Of a stretch of DNA of 62,212 nt, positions 50,663-58,900 are shown one piece after another. The stretch spans positions 1 through 62,212 of the forward strand of contig JAFSFT010000054.1 of the NCBI GenBank assembly GCA_017435045.1, written 5' to 3'. Source of the stretch: Oscillospiraceae bacterium (GTDB lineage: Bacteria > Bacillota > Clostridia > Oscillospirales > Ruminococcaceae). Under the pieces are notes generated by a model. The model worked only from the letters and a program-made list of their open reading frames with translations. It was not told the DNA's origin and did no database searches. Position numbers and translations under genes: made by a program. Within the stretch, counting starts at the first letter, position 1; the number at the start of each line of letters is the position of its first letter.

Positions 50663-51388
50663 CTAATCAATCTGCGGCACCTTGCCTCTTGCCTGCAAAA
50701 GCCTGTCCTCGCCCGAGGGTATGGGCCTGCAGCTTTCGATAAGATTTCTGCCCTTGTCGGTTTCTCTGCTGTGCCAGCTTCGCACTGCGGCACGCCAGTC
50801 GTTCATCTTGTTTTTGCCCACAAACCAGTTTTTGCTCTGATAAAAGTCCACAAACCTGCCGCTGTCCACCCAGTAGCCCATGGCGTCGCAGTATTCCTGC
50901 ACCTGCTTTTTGGTGGGCGGCACAAAGACCGCAGGAGGCTGCTCTATATGATTGTTGCATTGTTTTGCTGTTACATTGTTGTCTGTTGTTGGCAGAGTGT
51001 TGCCCGCCTGCTGCCCGTCTGCCAATGGCGTGGCAGTTGGCGTGATAATGGGCGTGGTGTCCTCTTTTTCGTAGCTCTGATATTTGTCCCAGCCCGTAAC
51101 GGAAATAAGGGTGTACCTGTTTGTTGGTGCAAGGGTAATCTCGCCTGTTGATTTCAGCTTGCCAAGGGCGGTACGCACGCTCTGCACCGAAAGCCCCGTC
51201 TCGGCCGCAAGGTGAGCAAGGCTTGTGATAAGCTGCCCACGCTGAAGCTGAATGCCCCGCCAGCGCTGGGGCTTGTGGTTTGCACAGAGCAGCAGATGCA
51301 AAAACAGCACCTTTGTGTTTATGTCGCCATACCATTCCCAGTCGAGAATTTCGCGTTTTAAAACTATAAAGCCTTTAGAATTTTTCAC
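50663..51388 (-). CDS. Phage replication protein (DnaD-like replisome organiser)
   Basis: 241 aa. N-terminal winged helix: KREILDWEWYGDINTKVLFL, HLAAETGLSVQSVRTALGKL, KSTGEITLAPTNRYTLISVT. A Thr/Pro-rich linker follows, then a C-terminal VQEYCDAMGYWVDSGRFVDF and WRAAVRSWHSRE, typical of phage replication-initiation proteins. The GTG at 51388 has AAGGAGG four nt upstream and is preferred to the frame's first ATG at 51418. Confidence 0.8.
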   Translation of the reverse strand: MKNSKGFIVLKREILDWEWYGDINTKVLFLHLLLCANHKPQRWRGIQLQRGQLITSLAHLAAETGLSVQSVRTALGKLKSTGEITLAPTNRYTLISVTGWDKYQSYEKEDTTPIITPTATPLADGQQAGNTLPTTDNNVTAKQCNNHIEQPPAVFVPPTKKQVQEYCDAMGYWVDSGRFVDFYQSKNWFVGKNKMNDWRAAVRSWHSRETDKGRNLIESCRPIPSGEDRLLQARGKVPQID

Positions 51389-51532
51389 CTTTCCTCCTTT
51401 ATGCCTTTGCTGCCGCAAGGCTTATCCCTGCCTCACCTGTCGCCTGCTGTCAACCTCCACCGCCACCTGCCTCCCTTGTGCAAAGACAGGTGCCCCAACA
51501 TGGCGGAGGGGTTGCCTCCGTCCGCACTCACC

Positions 51533-51745
51533 TCACCGCAGCCCCAGCAGCCTGCTTATTCTCTGCTCCTCGCAGATATCCTCGTAATACTGCTGTTTTA
51601 ACTCCTCCTCGGTAACGATGTGCACAAGCTCGTGGTCAATGCACCAGTCGCAGCCGATAACACCGCCATCTCTCATATACACGCTGTCGTTTTCGCCGAT
51701 AGTGCTGTCACAGCAGGGACAGCAAAACTCCCCGTAAAAATCCAT
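51533..51745 (-). CDS. Small phage zinc-ribbon protein
   Basis: 70 aa with FCCPCCDS and CDWC, two Cys pairs fit for a zinc ribbon, and an acidic helix (EEELKQQYYEDICEEQR). AAGGAGG precedes the ATG. Early region; function unknown. Confidence 0.75.
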   Translation of the reverse strand: MDFYGEFCCPCCDSTIGENDSVYMRDGGVIGCDWCIDHELVHIVTEEELKQQYYEDICEEQRISRLLGLR

Positions 51746-51780
51746 AATAACCTCCTTTTAACCCTGTCACGTCCTTTATG

Positions 51781-51873
51781 CCTAACCGAACCGACTGACC
51801 TGCACCGACCGAACCTACTGACCAACCAACCGACCGAACCAACCAACCGACCAACCGACCGAACTGACCTGCC
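51781..51873. repeat. CCGA/CCAA tetranucleotide-like simple repeat
   Basis: About 90 bp of ACCGAACCAACCAACCGACC-like sequence; nothing similar occurs elsewhere in the window. Confidence 0.85.
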
Positions 51874-51879
51874 CTCACC

Positions 51880-51938
51880 CTGCCTCCCTCTGACGAGGGA
51901 GGTGGTAAAAATCTTTGATTTTTGTCGGAGGGAGAGAC
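51880..51938 (+). repeat. Repeat A
   Basis: CTGCCTCCCTCTGACGAGGG through GGAGGGAGAGAC, with an AAAAATC / GATTTTT inner stem. Confidence 0.85.
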
Positions 51939-51956
51939 TTTTCCCCTCACCGCACC

Positions 51957-52100
51957 CTGCCTCCCACTGACGAGACAGGTGGCAAAAATCTTTGATTTTT
52001 GCCGGAGTGAGAGACAGTAAACCGCACAGATTTATGCATTAAAGTTGTGTTTTCCTGCCTGCAAGCCTACCGTTGTATGTACAAAAGTTGCAAGACAGTT
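51957..52100 (+). repeat. Repeat A+F, copy 2
   Basis: Direct imperfect copy of 50490-50632. The two bracket the replication gene and the zinc-ribbon gene. Confidence 0.85.
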
Positions 52101-52306
52101 TTACACCACCACTCTGCCGCCGCTTTCTGTCAGGCCGCCTGTACCCTTGTGCAAAGTGGCACTCTGCCGCCATATCCGTCACGCAGACGCCCTAAACGGC
52201 CTTATACCCTGCTATTTCGTCCGCAGACAGAAAAAACGCTTTTTTGTGCAAGCTGTCGGTTTTTGATGCAATTGCAAAAATTATCCAAAAAAAGCCGTAA
52301 ACAATG

Positions 52307-52334
52307 TTGCAAAATGAATTGGACGTGATATAAT
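52307..52334 (+). promoter_or_regulatory. Strong sigma-A promoter of the sRNA-like unit
   Basis: TTGCAA (52307-52312), 16 bp, perfect TATAAT (52329-52334) with a TGA extension just before. Confidence 0.75.
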
Positions 52335-52340
52335 ATTCTC

Positions 52341-52406
52341 GAAAGCTCATTGCAAAGCTCTCACTATATAAGACCTGCGGTTTCTGTTGTTGCCGCAGGC
52401 CTTTTT
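52341..52406 (+). ncRNA. Putative ~65-nt small RNA
   Basis: Between the promoter and a terminator (CCTGCGG 52374-52380 / CCGCAGG 52393-52399, then TTTTT) there is no room for a gene. AAAGCTC occurs twice in the transcript. It runs opposite to the early phage genes. Function unknown; a regulatory RNA is an inference. Confidence 0.55.
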
Positions 52407-52540
52407 GTTTGTGCAGCAGACCAAGCCTTTTCCAGATAACACTCCCTGTTCATTAAGAAGAAATTTCCCTGCGGCCAGTTAAAAGTGAGCAGAAAATATA
52501 TCCCTGCACATAAAAGCAAGTCTGTTTTTGCAAAGCAAAA

Positions 52541-52602
52541 TGAACAAATGTGTCTGAGGATGAGCAAAGCGTTAGCTTTGGTGTATCCGAGTTATTTGTT
52601 CA
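52541..52602. repeat. 62-bp nested palindrome
   Basis: TGAACAAAT pairs with ATTTGTTCA at the ends, CTGAGGAT with ATCCGAG inside, and GCAAAGC with GCTTTG at the centre, so nearly the whole element can fold. Confidence 0.65.
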
Positions 52603-52661
52603 AAGACCTTGCGGCTGTGAAAAGGAGGCGGGGTCCGCTGCCTGCCTCAGCGGCAGTTTTG

Positions 52662-52807
52662 GTCACTTTTGCTGCCAAAAGTGACATGCGAAGCATCTGT
52701 GCTTCACACTGGCAAGGTAACATACAACATATCAAAAAGCAGCCTTTTGCTGCCAAAAGCGGTATGCGAAACAATGCCCTTTGGTCACTTTGGGCAAACA
52801 AAGTAAC
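52662..52807. repeat. GTCACTTTTG-type palindromes (two)
   Basis: 52662-52685 (GTCACTTTTG / CAAAAGTGAC) and 52784-52807 (GTCACTTTG / CAAAGTAAC). Confidence 0.85.
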
Positions 52808-52817
52808 ATTCACCCTT

Positions 52818-53030
52818 TCAGCTCAGCAGCTCTGCCAGCACCGTCTTGCTGATATAGTAGCTGTTGTAGCATCGGTTTGCACGGACGGTAAAGGGGAACA
52901 CCCGCACCACCTGCTGCCTGCTCATGCCGCAGTATTCGGCCACGTCCACCGTGTTAAGCAGCTCCTTGGTGGGAAACGCCCTGTCCAGCCTCTGCAGATT
53001 TTCTCTGTACCTGTCATTTTTCTTCTTCAT
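52818..53030 (-). CDS. Small phage HTH protein (excisionase-like)
   Basis: 70 aa from the ATG at 53030 (AGAGGTG upstream). TVDVAEYCGMSRQQVVRVFP fits a helix-turn-helix of the excisionase/MerR kind, followed by YYISKTVLAELL. It overlaps the end of the neighbouring HTH gene by 17 nt. Role as excisionase or early regulator is inferred. Confidence 0.7.
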   Translation of the reverse strand: MKKKNDRYRENLQRLDRAFPTKELLNTVDVAEYCGMSRQQVVRVFPFTVRANRCYNSYYISKTVLAELLS

Positions 53031-53238
53031 TTTCAGCACCTCTTTCGGAAATAATGTTGTTCACCGCCGCCTCAAAACGCTGCTGAGCGCCCTTTGGCCT
53101 GCACTTGCCCGCCAGCACCATGGAGACGTACTCTCCCGTAATGCCAAGCTGTGCGGCAAGCTGTTTTTTTGACACGCCGTTGTTGTGCATTTTACCCACC
53201 AGCAGCCCTGTCCATTGTGGAATATTCACGAAAATCAC
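53014..53238 (-). CDS. Phage Cro-like HTH protein
   Basis: 74 aa. VSKKQLAAQLGITGEYVSMV is a clear Cro/CI helix-turn-helix. First leftward gene opposite the repressor, the normal place of a Cro-type switch protein. GGAGTGAT upstream of the ATG. Confidence 0.8.
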   Translation of the reverse strand: MIFVNIPQWTGLLVGKMHNNGVSKKQLAAQLGITGEYVSMVLAGKCRPKGAQQRFEAAVNNIISERGAENEEEK

Positions 53239-53264
53239 TCCTTCTGCGAATAAAATAGTTGAAA

Positions 53265-53351
53265 TTTTTAAACTATAATGATATTATAAAGATGTGAAAG
53301 TTTTAAACTATAAAGTTTAACGTTTTCAACCTATGACCATATTATAGTTTA
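53265..53351. promoter_or_regulatory. Phage switch region with repeated TTTAAACTATAA boxes
   Basis: TTTTAAACTATAA at 53266-53278 and 53301-53313, and TTATAGTTTA at 53342-53351 as the inverse core. Lies between the divergent Cro-like and repressor genes in a ~190-bp A/T-rich stretch. Confidence 0.7.
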
Positions 53352-53434
53352 TTCCATCAATCTTTTCAAGTACATTTAGTTGATTTTGATAAACTTTATT
53401 AGCTTTCACCAAAAAAAGAAAGGATGTTTTGTGT

Positions 53435-53791
53435 ATGTTTTATGAGATATATGCAAATCTTTGCAAGGAAAAAGGCAAAAGCCCCAGCCGTGTAGCGCTG
53501 GAGCTTGGTATAAACAAATCAACCGTATCGGTATGGAAAAGCAAGGGCACCACGCCCCAGACAGAAATTCTGCAGAAGATAGCGGACTATTTTGGCGTGT
53601 CGCTGGACTATCTGCTGGAGACAAAAAAGGCCTCTGCCGAGCCGGCAGAAGACCAGGAGATGACCGAGCTGCTGGAGGCGCTGAAGAACAACCCGGGTAT
53701 GCGTGTGCTGTTTTCCAAGACCAAGAACGCCACAAAAGAGGACATCGAAAAGGTTATAAAGATGCTGGAGATTATGAAAGGTGACGTATAA
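53435..53791 (+). CDS. Phage CI-like repressor (XRE)
   Basis: 118 aa from ATG 53435 (the frame opens at a TTG six bases earlier). HTH: SPSRVALELGINKSTVSVWK, then a helical tail ending IEKVIKMLEIMKGDV. No autoprotease domain; regulation by the downstream metallopeptidase-like protein is likely. Its stop overlaps the next ATG (TAATG). Confidence 0.85.
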   Translation: MFYEIYANLCKEKGKSPSRVALELGINKSTVSVWKSKGTTPQTEILQKIADYFGVSLDYLLETKKASAEPAEDQEMTELLEALKNNPGMRVLFSKTKNATKEDIEKVIKMLEIMKGDV

Positions 53792-54732
53792 TGAGGGAAA
53801 TCATCGTGCGGTACATCGACCTGCCCCTTTCCATAAAGGGCTACACCGCCACCGACAGCGAGGACGATTATAACGTATATATAAACTGCAATTTAAGCAG
53901 TTTTGCCCAGCAGCTTGCATTGGAGCACGAGCTGCGGCATATAGACCGTGACCATTTTTACCGCAGCACTCTTGTTAAGCAGGACGAAGCAGAAGCGGAG
54001 CTGCACCCGCAGGCAGACAGCGACACAGATGCCGAAACCTATGCTGACACCGATGCGGAAATATACGCACAGGACGATGCGGACGCACAGGCAAAAGCGG
54101 ACATCTTTGCACAGGCGTACAGCGACACAGAAACAAATGCCAAAGCCGCCACCAAAGCGGACACCGCCACCAAAGCAAAAACCAATGCGGACAACGATGC
54201 AAATGCGGATTTTAAAACCGCTGCGGAGGCAGAAACTGAAACCCAAACCCAAACGGAGCAGAGCAGCCTTTGCCCCGATAATTTGCTTTGTGCCAAAAGC
54301 CGCACACCGTCCCCCTGCACACCCCTCACCGACCACACCACACCCCTCACCGACCACACCACCTCCGCTCACAGCACAACCCCCGCCAACCACATCACAA
54401 CTGCACACAGCACACCACCCACCAACTACATCACAACTGCACACAGCACCAATTCCACCAACCAATCCACCGCCCAAAACGGAGACAGCATAAACCAAAG
54501 CACTGCCCACCCCACCGTTCAAAGCGGAAACAGCAGCCGCACCCCGTCCCCTCTGTGTGCCGAGATAAAGGCAATTCGCACCGCCTGCGGCCTTACCGCC
54601 GCACAGGCAGCAGAGATATGCAAAATGAGGGTGTCGCTGTACATAGAATGCGAAAAAGGGCTGTGCCCCCACAGCGAGGACACCCACCGACAAATACTGC
54701 AGGCCTTAAACCGCTACAGCAGTGCAGGGTGA
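53791..54732 (+). CDS. ImmA-type metallopeptidase fused through repeat linkers to a C-terminal HTH
   Basis: 313 aa. Residues 1-~65 are a short ImmA/IrrE-like domain with EHELRHIDRDHF (HExxH-type zinc site), fitting an anti-repressor protease for the preceding CI-like protein. It then has ~90 residues of Asp/Ala/Thr repeats (DTDAETYADTDAEIYAQ) and ~100 of Thr/His/Ser/Pro repeats (TPLTDHTTPLTDHTTSAHS). Finally there is an XRE-like HTH (IKAIRTACGLTAAQAAEICK). The tandem repeats in DNA (for example 54321-54361) suggest variable length. The peptidase part is shorter than the usual family. Confidence 0.75.
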   Translation: MREIIVRYIDLPLSIKGYTATDSEDDYNVYINCNLSSFAQQLALEHELRHIDRDHFYRSTLVKQDEAEAELHPQADSDTDAETYADTDAEIYAQDDADAQAKADIFAQAYSDTETNAKAATKADTATKAKTNADNDANADFKTAAEAETETQTQTEQSSLCPDNLLCAKSRTPSPCTPLTDHTTPLTDHTTSAHSTTPANHITTAHSTPPTNYITTAHSTNSTNQSTAQNGDSINQSTAHPTVQSGNSSRTPSPLCAEIKAIRTACGLTAAQAAEICKMRVSLYIECEKGLCPHSEDTHRQILQALNRYSSAG

Positions 54733-54780
54733 TACGGCACAAGCCACACACCGCCAAAAGCTGATTTTTGCAGCACCCAC

Positions 54781-54914
54781 GCCTCCCTCTGACAAAGGCT
54801 ACAAAGCGGTAAGCCGACCTCCCCACCACTGCCTCCCTCTGACGAGGGAGCTGTCAGCGTAGCTGACTGAGGGAGAGACACCCACGCCTCCCCTGTGCAA
54901 AGACAGGTGCCCCA
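54781..54914. repeat. Repeat A variants in the gap after the immunity operon
   Basis: GCCTCCCTCTGACAAAGG (54781-), a full copy at 54829-54879 with AGCTGTCAGC / GCTGACT at the centre, and a CCTCCCCTGTGCAAAG variant at 54888-54914. Confidence 0.75.
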
Positions 54915-54951
54915 AAGTGACTGAGGCGTAGTCCTCTGTCCACAAAACAAA

Positions 54952-54988
54952 AAAGCCATCAGAACACTTTTCAGTGTCCTGATGGCTT
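54952..54988. terminator. Bidirectional terminator shared by the phage immunity and surface operons
   Basis: AAAGCCATCAGAACACT pairs with AGTGTCCTGATGGCTTT with one mismatch; T runs on both strands. Confidence 0.9.
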
Positions 54989-54989
54989 T

Positions 54990-55334
54990 AATTTTTTTAT
55001 AGTTTTTCGCCTTGCGGCTTTATATTCGCCCTATGGCTTTATTTGCTTTTTGCTTTACATTCGCCCTGTGGCTTTTCATTCGCCTTGTGGCTTTACTTCT
55101 GCCTTTTCAGCTTTTGCTTTCCGCCTGTATTTCCGCTTTCCGCTGTCGGCTTTTGCTTTCAGTCTGCGTTTATTCGTTTCCTCTTTCCGTCAGCTTCCGC
55201 CTGCCTTTTTGCATTCCACCGCTGTAGGCTTTATACTTTTGGCTTTTTTACTCTGCATTTCCGCATTCCGCTGTCGTTTCCGCATTCCGCCTGCGTTTCC
55301 GCTTTCCGCTGTCGTTTCCGCTTTCCTCTTATTA
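54990..55334 (-). repeat. ~345-bp purine-rich degenerate repeat after the surface operon
   Basis: On the minus strand it is made of GCGGAAA-, AAAGCCACAGGGCGAA- and AAAGCAAAAGC-type units of roughly 12-20 bp, without an open frame. It lies between the last TasA-like gene and the terminator, so it would be a long 3' UTR. Confidence 0.7.
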
Positions 55335-55898
55335 TCAGCTTACGGCTTTAATGCTTCCGTCGGATTCCAGCTCAATGTCCCAGCTTTCTTCCACAGCTTT
55401 TGCGGGCTGTGCCTGAATGGCCTCGGCAAAAACCACAATCACCTGTCGGCTGCCGTCCTCGTCATCGTACTGCAGAGGAATGGGGCTTTTCAGCAGGTTC
55501 TGCGTAAAGTGCCCGTTGCTGCTGCCGTCAGAGGGTTTTACAGGCTGCCTGTAGTAATATGTATCGTCCGAGCCCTTAAGCCACAGACTTTCGTCGTACT
55601 GCACGCTGTCCAGCGAGGCAGAAGGCTTTGCCACGATATACTCTTTGCCCTCGCCGTCGGTATTTACCCAGTAGGTAACCAGCCGCAGACGCAGATAAGC
55701 AGTGATATTGCCCGTGTTCTCGATGGTAATTTTGGTTTTCTGATTGTCGGAAAGCTCCTCAGCCACCGAGCAGTCAACCTGTGCAGGGATAAAGCTGTTT
55801 TTCTGCTGCTGTGACACCTTGAACATATAAGCCACGGCAGTGCCGCACAGTGCCGCCGCAAGCAGCACCGCAGCAAGGATTAACTTTTTATTCTTCAT
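55335..55898 (-). CDS. TasA/camelysin-like secreted protein
   Basis: 187 aa. N-terminal signal (LILAAVLLAAALCGTAVAYM) then a beta-rich body (KTKITIENTGNITAYLRLRL, KEYIVAKPSASLDSVQYDES) like SipW-processed TasA/CalY fibre proteins. The ATG is 2 nt after the adhesin stop, with GGAGCGG upstream, so the two are coupled. Probably a surface fibre or adhesin-associated subunit. Confidence 0.75.
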   Translation of the reverse strand: MKNKKLILAAVLLAAALCGTAVAYMFKVSQQQKNSFIPAQVDCSVAEELSDNQKTKITIENTGNITAYLRLRLVTYWVNTDGEGKEYIVAKPSASLDSVQYDESLWLKGSDDTYYYRQPVKPSDGSSNGHFTQNLLKSPIPLQYDDEDGSRQVIVVFAEAIQAQPAKAVEESWDIELESDGSIKAVS

Positions 55899-55900
55899 AA

Positions 55901-58900
55901 TCAGCCGCTCCTTTTGTTTATCTTCGGCTCGCTGTTGCCGTTAAGCCATTTTTTTGTATGTTCATCGTTGTCAAATCCAACTGTTGCGGAAAATGCACCG
56001 TCAACAAGAACAAAATCGTCTTTAGCCACAGTTTCGCTGCCATCATTGTATCTCCAGCTCCAGCCGTTCTGCTGTGTAATAGTGTAGTTTCCTATAGGGA
56101 TATCGCCTATGGTGGTTTGTCCATTACCCTGCACAGTTACATACATTACAAAATCAGGCTCGTCAACACTTTCCACCTTGTAGACAAACATCTGGCTTTC
56201 GTCTGCCGCACTGCCTGCACGGTCTATTGTAAGCAAACCTGTTGCAGGCTCGAACTTGGCGTAATAGGTTTTCATTATCCAGCCGCCATCAGGCTTATCG
56301 AGCACAAGCTGCGGATTGGATGTTACAAGCCTTGTACAGGCCTGGTCCTCAAACCATCCCACAAATCGATAATTTTCATCAGGTGTTGCCAAAGAACCTG
56401 CCCCTGTACCCGTAACTGTTTTAACGTCTGTATGCTGTGGGGTTACGGTGCCTCCACCGGGTGCCACAACAACATAGTCAATACGCACAGACTTCTCTCT
56501 GTAATAAACTATAATTGCATTCTTGGCAGGATTTTCCTTGTTTTCCTCCACCATTACTGTAACGGAGGTAACACTTGAAAAATCGTAGTTTTCGATTTTA
56601 GGCGGATTGCTTTCTGTAATTACTGAACCATAGTATGCATACTCTGACTCTGCGGCCACCTTATCTTCCAGCAATGTTGCACCTGTATCGGTATCTCGGT
56701 AAACTACTTTGTACGGATACTTGTTGCGTGTGTAATGTATCTCAATAAGCAGACCGTCCTCGGTTATACTGCCCGTAACATTGTTATCGGCAGGTGTTGC
56801 CGCACTGCCGTTCACCTCTGAATAACTGTATGTAAATCCGTCAAGATTAAGCAGTGGCACAGAAATTTCCGTACCGATAATGTCAATGCCGCCATCCTCC
56901 ATATATATGATTTCGTCTGTACCGTCAACATTCTGTATATAGTGTGCATAGTAATAAACACCCTTTGTTTCGTCCTTGGTGTAGACAAATTCTATAACAT
57001 TGTGTTCTTCGTCATCCGCATCAACAATAAGTGTTTTTTTGTATGCATCAGGCACATAGCCGTCTATCTTTTCATAAATTTCTGTAACAACCGCCAGTGT
57101 ATTGTCATTGACAATCTTGGATGCTTTAAGCTCGTTGCCGTCACTATCCACATACTTTACTGTATACGGCACAGCAGGCTTTTTGTTGTAGATAAAATCG
57201 TAGGTTACGCCACTTTCCGCCATATCCTCATGCATATTGAGCGAATGGCTGGTTGTCAGCGGGAAGTACCCCTCTCTGTATCCCTCGTACAAATCGTTGT
57301 TGCCCTTTGCGTTAAAGGTCAGTGTCTGTCCTGCCAGTGCCGAGCTGCTTATCGGGTCGGCAATTTCGGTATAAGTGCCGTCGCCATTGTCCACAACAAA
57401 ACGCACTTTATAAGGCACCAGCACCTCGGAGCTCCATTTTGCATAGATATCGGTATCCTTTGTAACAACAGTGTGATCAAAGTCCCACATCAGTTCCTTG
57501 TCTCCGTCCATATAGAACCAGCCGAGGAACTTGTAATTTAATTTATCTGGGTGTTCAGGAGTTTCCATCTCATAATTGCCGCCAAAAACGGTATGTCCGT
57601 GAATAACCTCGTCTATCTCCTCTTGCAGTGCTTTTTCGTTCTCGTTAAAGGTGCCGTCGGTATTTTTACGCAGATAGATATTTACCTTGTGGGTAACCAG
57701 ATTCCATTTTGCATAGACAACCATGTTTTCGGCTTTCATGGTGCTGTCCCACCTTACAGGTGTCTGCAAAGCTTGGTCAACATACCAGCCGTCAAACTCG
57801 TACGCACCTTTTTCAAGATTAGGGGGATATGTCTCCGGCTCATAGGTTTCAAATTCTTTCAGAGACTGTTGATACTTTACATTTTCCGTATTTATTGTTT
57901 TGTTTTCAGAAACAAAGTCAAGGGTGTAGTCAGCCGTAAGATAATACAGATTCAGCTTGTTGTCTGAAAAGTTAGCTTGCTCATCAGAACCGAAAACAGA
58001 ATTTTGGGCTTCGTATCGTGTATACCCAACCATATCGTGATATTCTTCTTCGTAGGTTGCGTAGTTAAAGTATGTCTGCACCGTTTTAAGCAGTTCAAAA
58101 TTATCTGTGCTTGTTGGCCATGTGTTTTCCGACACTGTTGTGCCAGGCTTCTGCACATAGTAATAAATTGTTTTTAAAATATTGGTGCTTTTATTGTACA
58201 GATTAAATGTTGCATCAAACTGTGGCATAATATCCAGTGTCTGCAATGCAAAACCATACTTGCTGGATTCTGTACACTGCCATGCTCGGCCATTATATGT
58301 TGTACTGAAAGGTGCCTCATCAAATCTGTCAAAAATTTTTGCACCCCACTTTTCCTCTATGGTAGCAACCGTAGTGTTGCCATTCTTAAAGGTAAGTGTA
58401 AAGGTTGTTCTGTCAAGATAAACATTAAGAATGGTAGAACCGTCAGGCAAAACCGTTACAGGATTGGTTTTGTCTGTATTTACTGTCCACAGATTTTTAT
58501 TGTACAAATCCTCAAGAGTACATTCATTACTATGGGTATGCTGTACACATTTTGTATAACAGCTATCCTCGTGTGTGTGTTCATCCTTACCGCAGATTAC
58601 AGCACAGCCGCTGCCGTGGGTGTGGGCATCTTTTCCGCAGGTAGGTTGTATAATAGTACCATTGTTTGCTGTGCCATTATATCTATACCATTGTCCGCCA
58701 ATATAAATATATCTGTTTCCCCATCTATATATCTGCCCTTCTTTAGGGTTAGAAGGTGCACCATATGGAGTATCCGCTGCATTCCCAACATTGTTATAAC
58801 AATCTTTTGCTATATGAGCGTGTTCTTCCTTCTTGCAGCTATAGCAGTCCGCAGAATGCTTATGCGGCTCTTTTCCGCAGCCTGTTACACAGTTATTGTC

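Larger units (their letters stand above)
51746..52817. other. 1.07-kb gap with simple repeats, two repeat A copies, an sRNA-like unit and palindromes
   Basis: No protein gene seen. In order: CCGA/CCAA simple repeat (51781-51873), repeat A (51880-51938), repeat A+F (51957-52100), a promoter-terminator unit (52307-52406), a 62-bp hairpin (52541-52602) and GTCACTTTTG palindromes (52662-52807). Confidence 0.8.
24847..54735. mobile_element. Prophage, podovirus-type late gene order, no integrase seen
   Basis: Contiguous phage genes: repressor and ImmA rightward (53.4-54.7 kb), everything else leftward (early HTH genes, replication protein, DUF1492-like regulator, terminases, portal, scaffold, capsid, adaptor, beta-propeller nozzle-like protein, fibres, lysin, holin, internal protein). 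No tape-measure, tail-tube or sheath gene is present, so a short-tailed particle is inferred. The left edge lies just after mscS. The right edge is set by the immunity operon's terminator and is approximate. No attachment-site repeat was found by eye. Confidence 0.85.

Noticed and set aside
52341..52406. tRNA gene as an explanation for the small transcript
   Set aside because: No cloverleaf or CCA-like end; the hairpin is followed by a T run.
52485..53054. 189-codon rightward frame
   Set aside because: Runs through palindromic repeats and then antisense to two HTH genes.
24847..54735. Diversity-generating retroelement in the tail region
   Set aside because: No reverse transcriptase gene or template/variable repeat pair was found; the shared tail modules are protein-level homologues.
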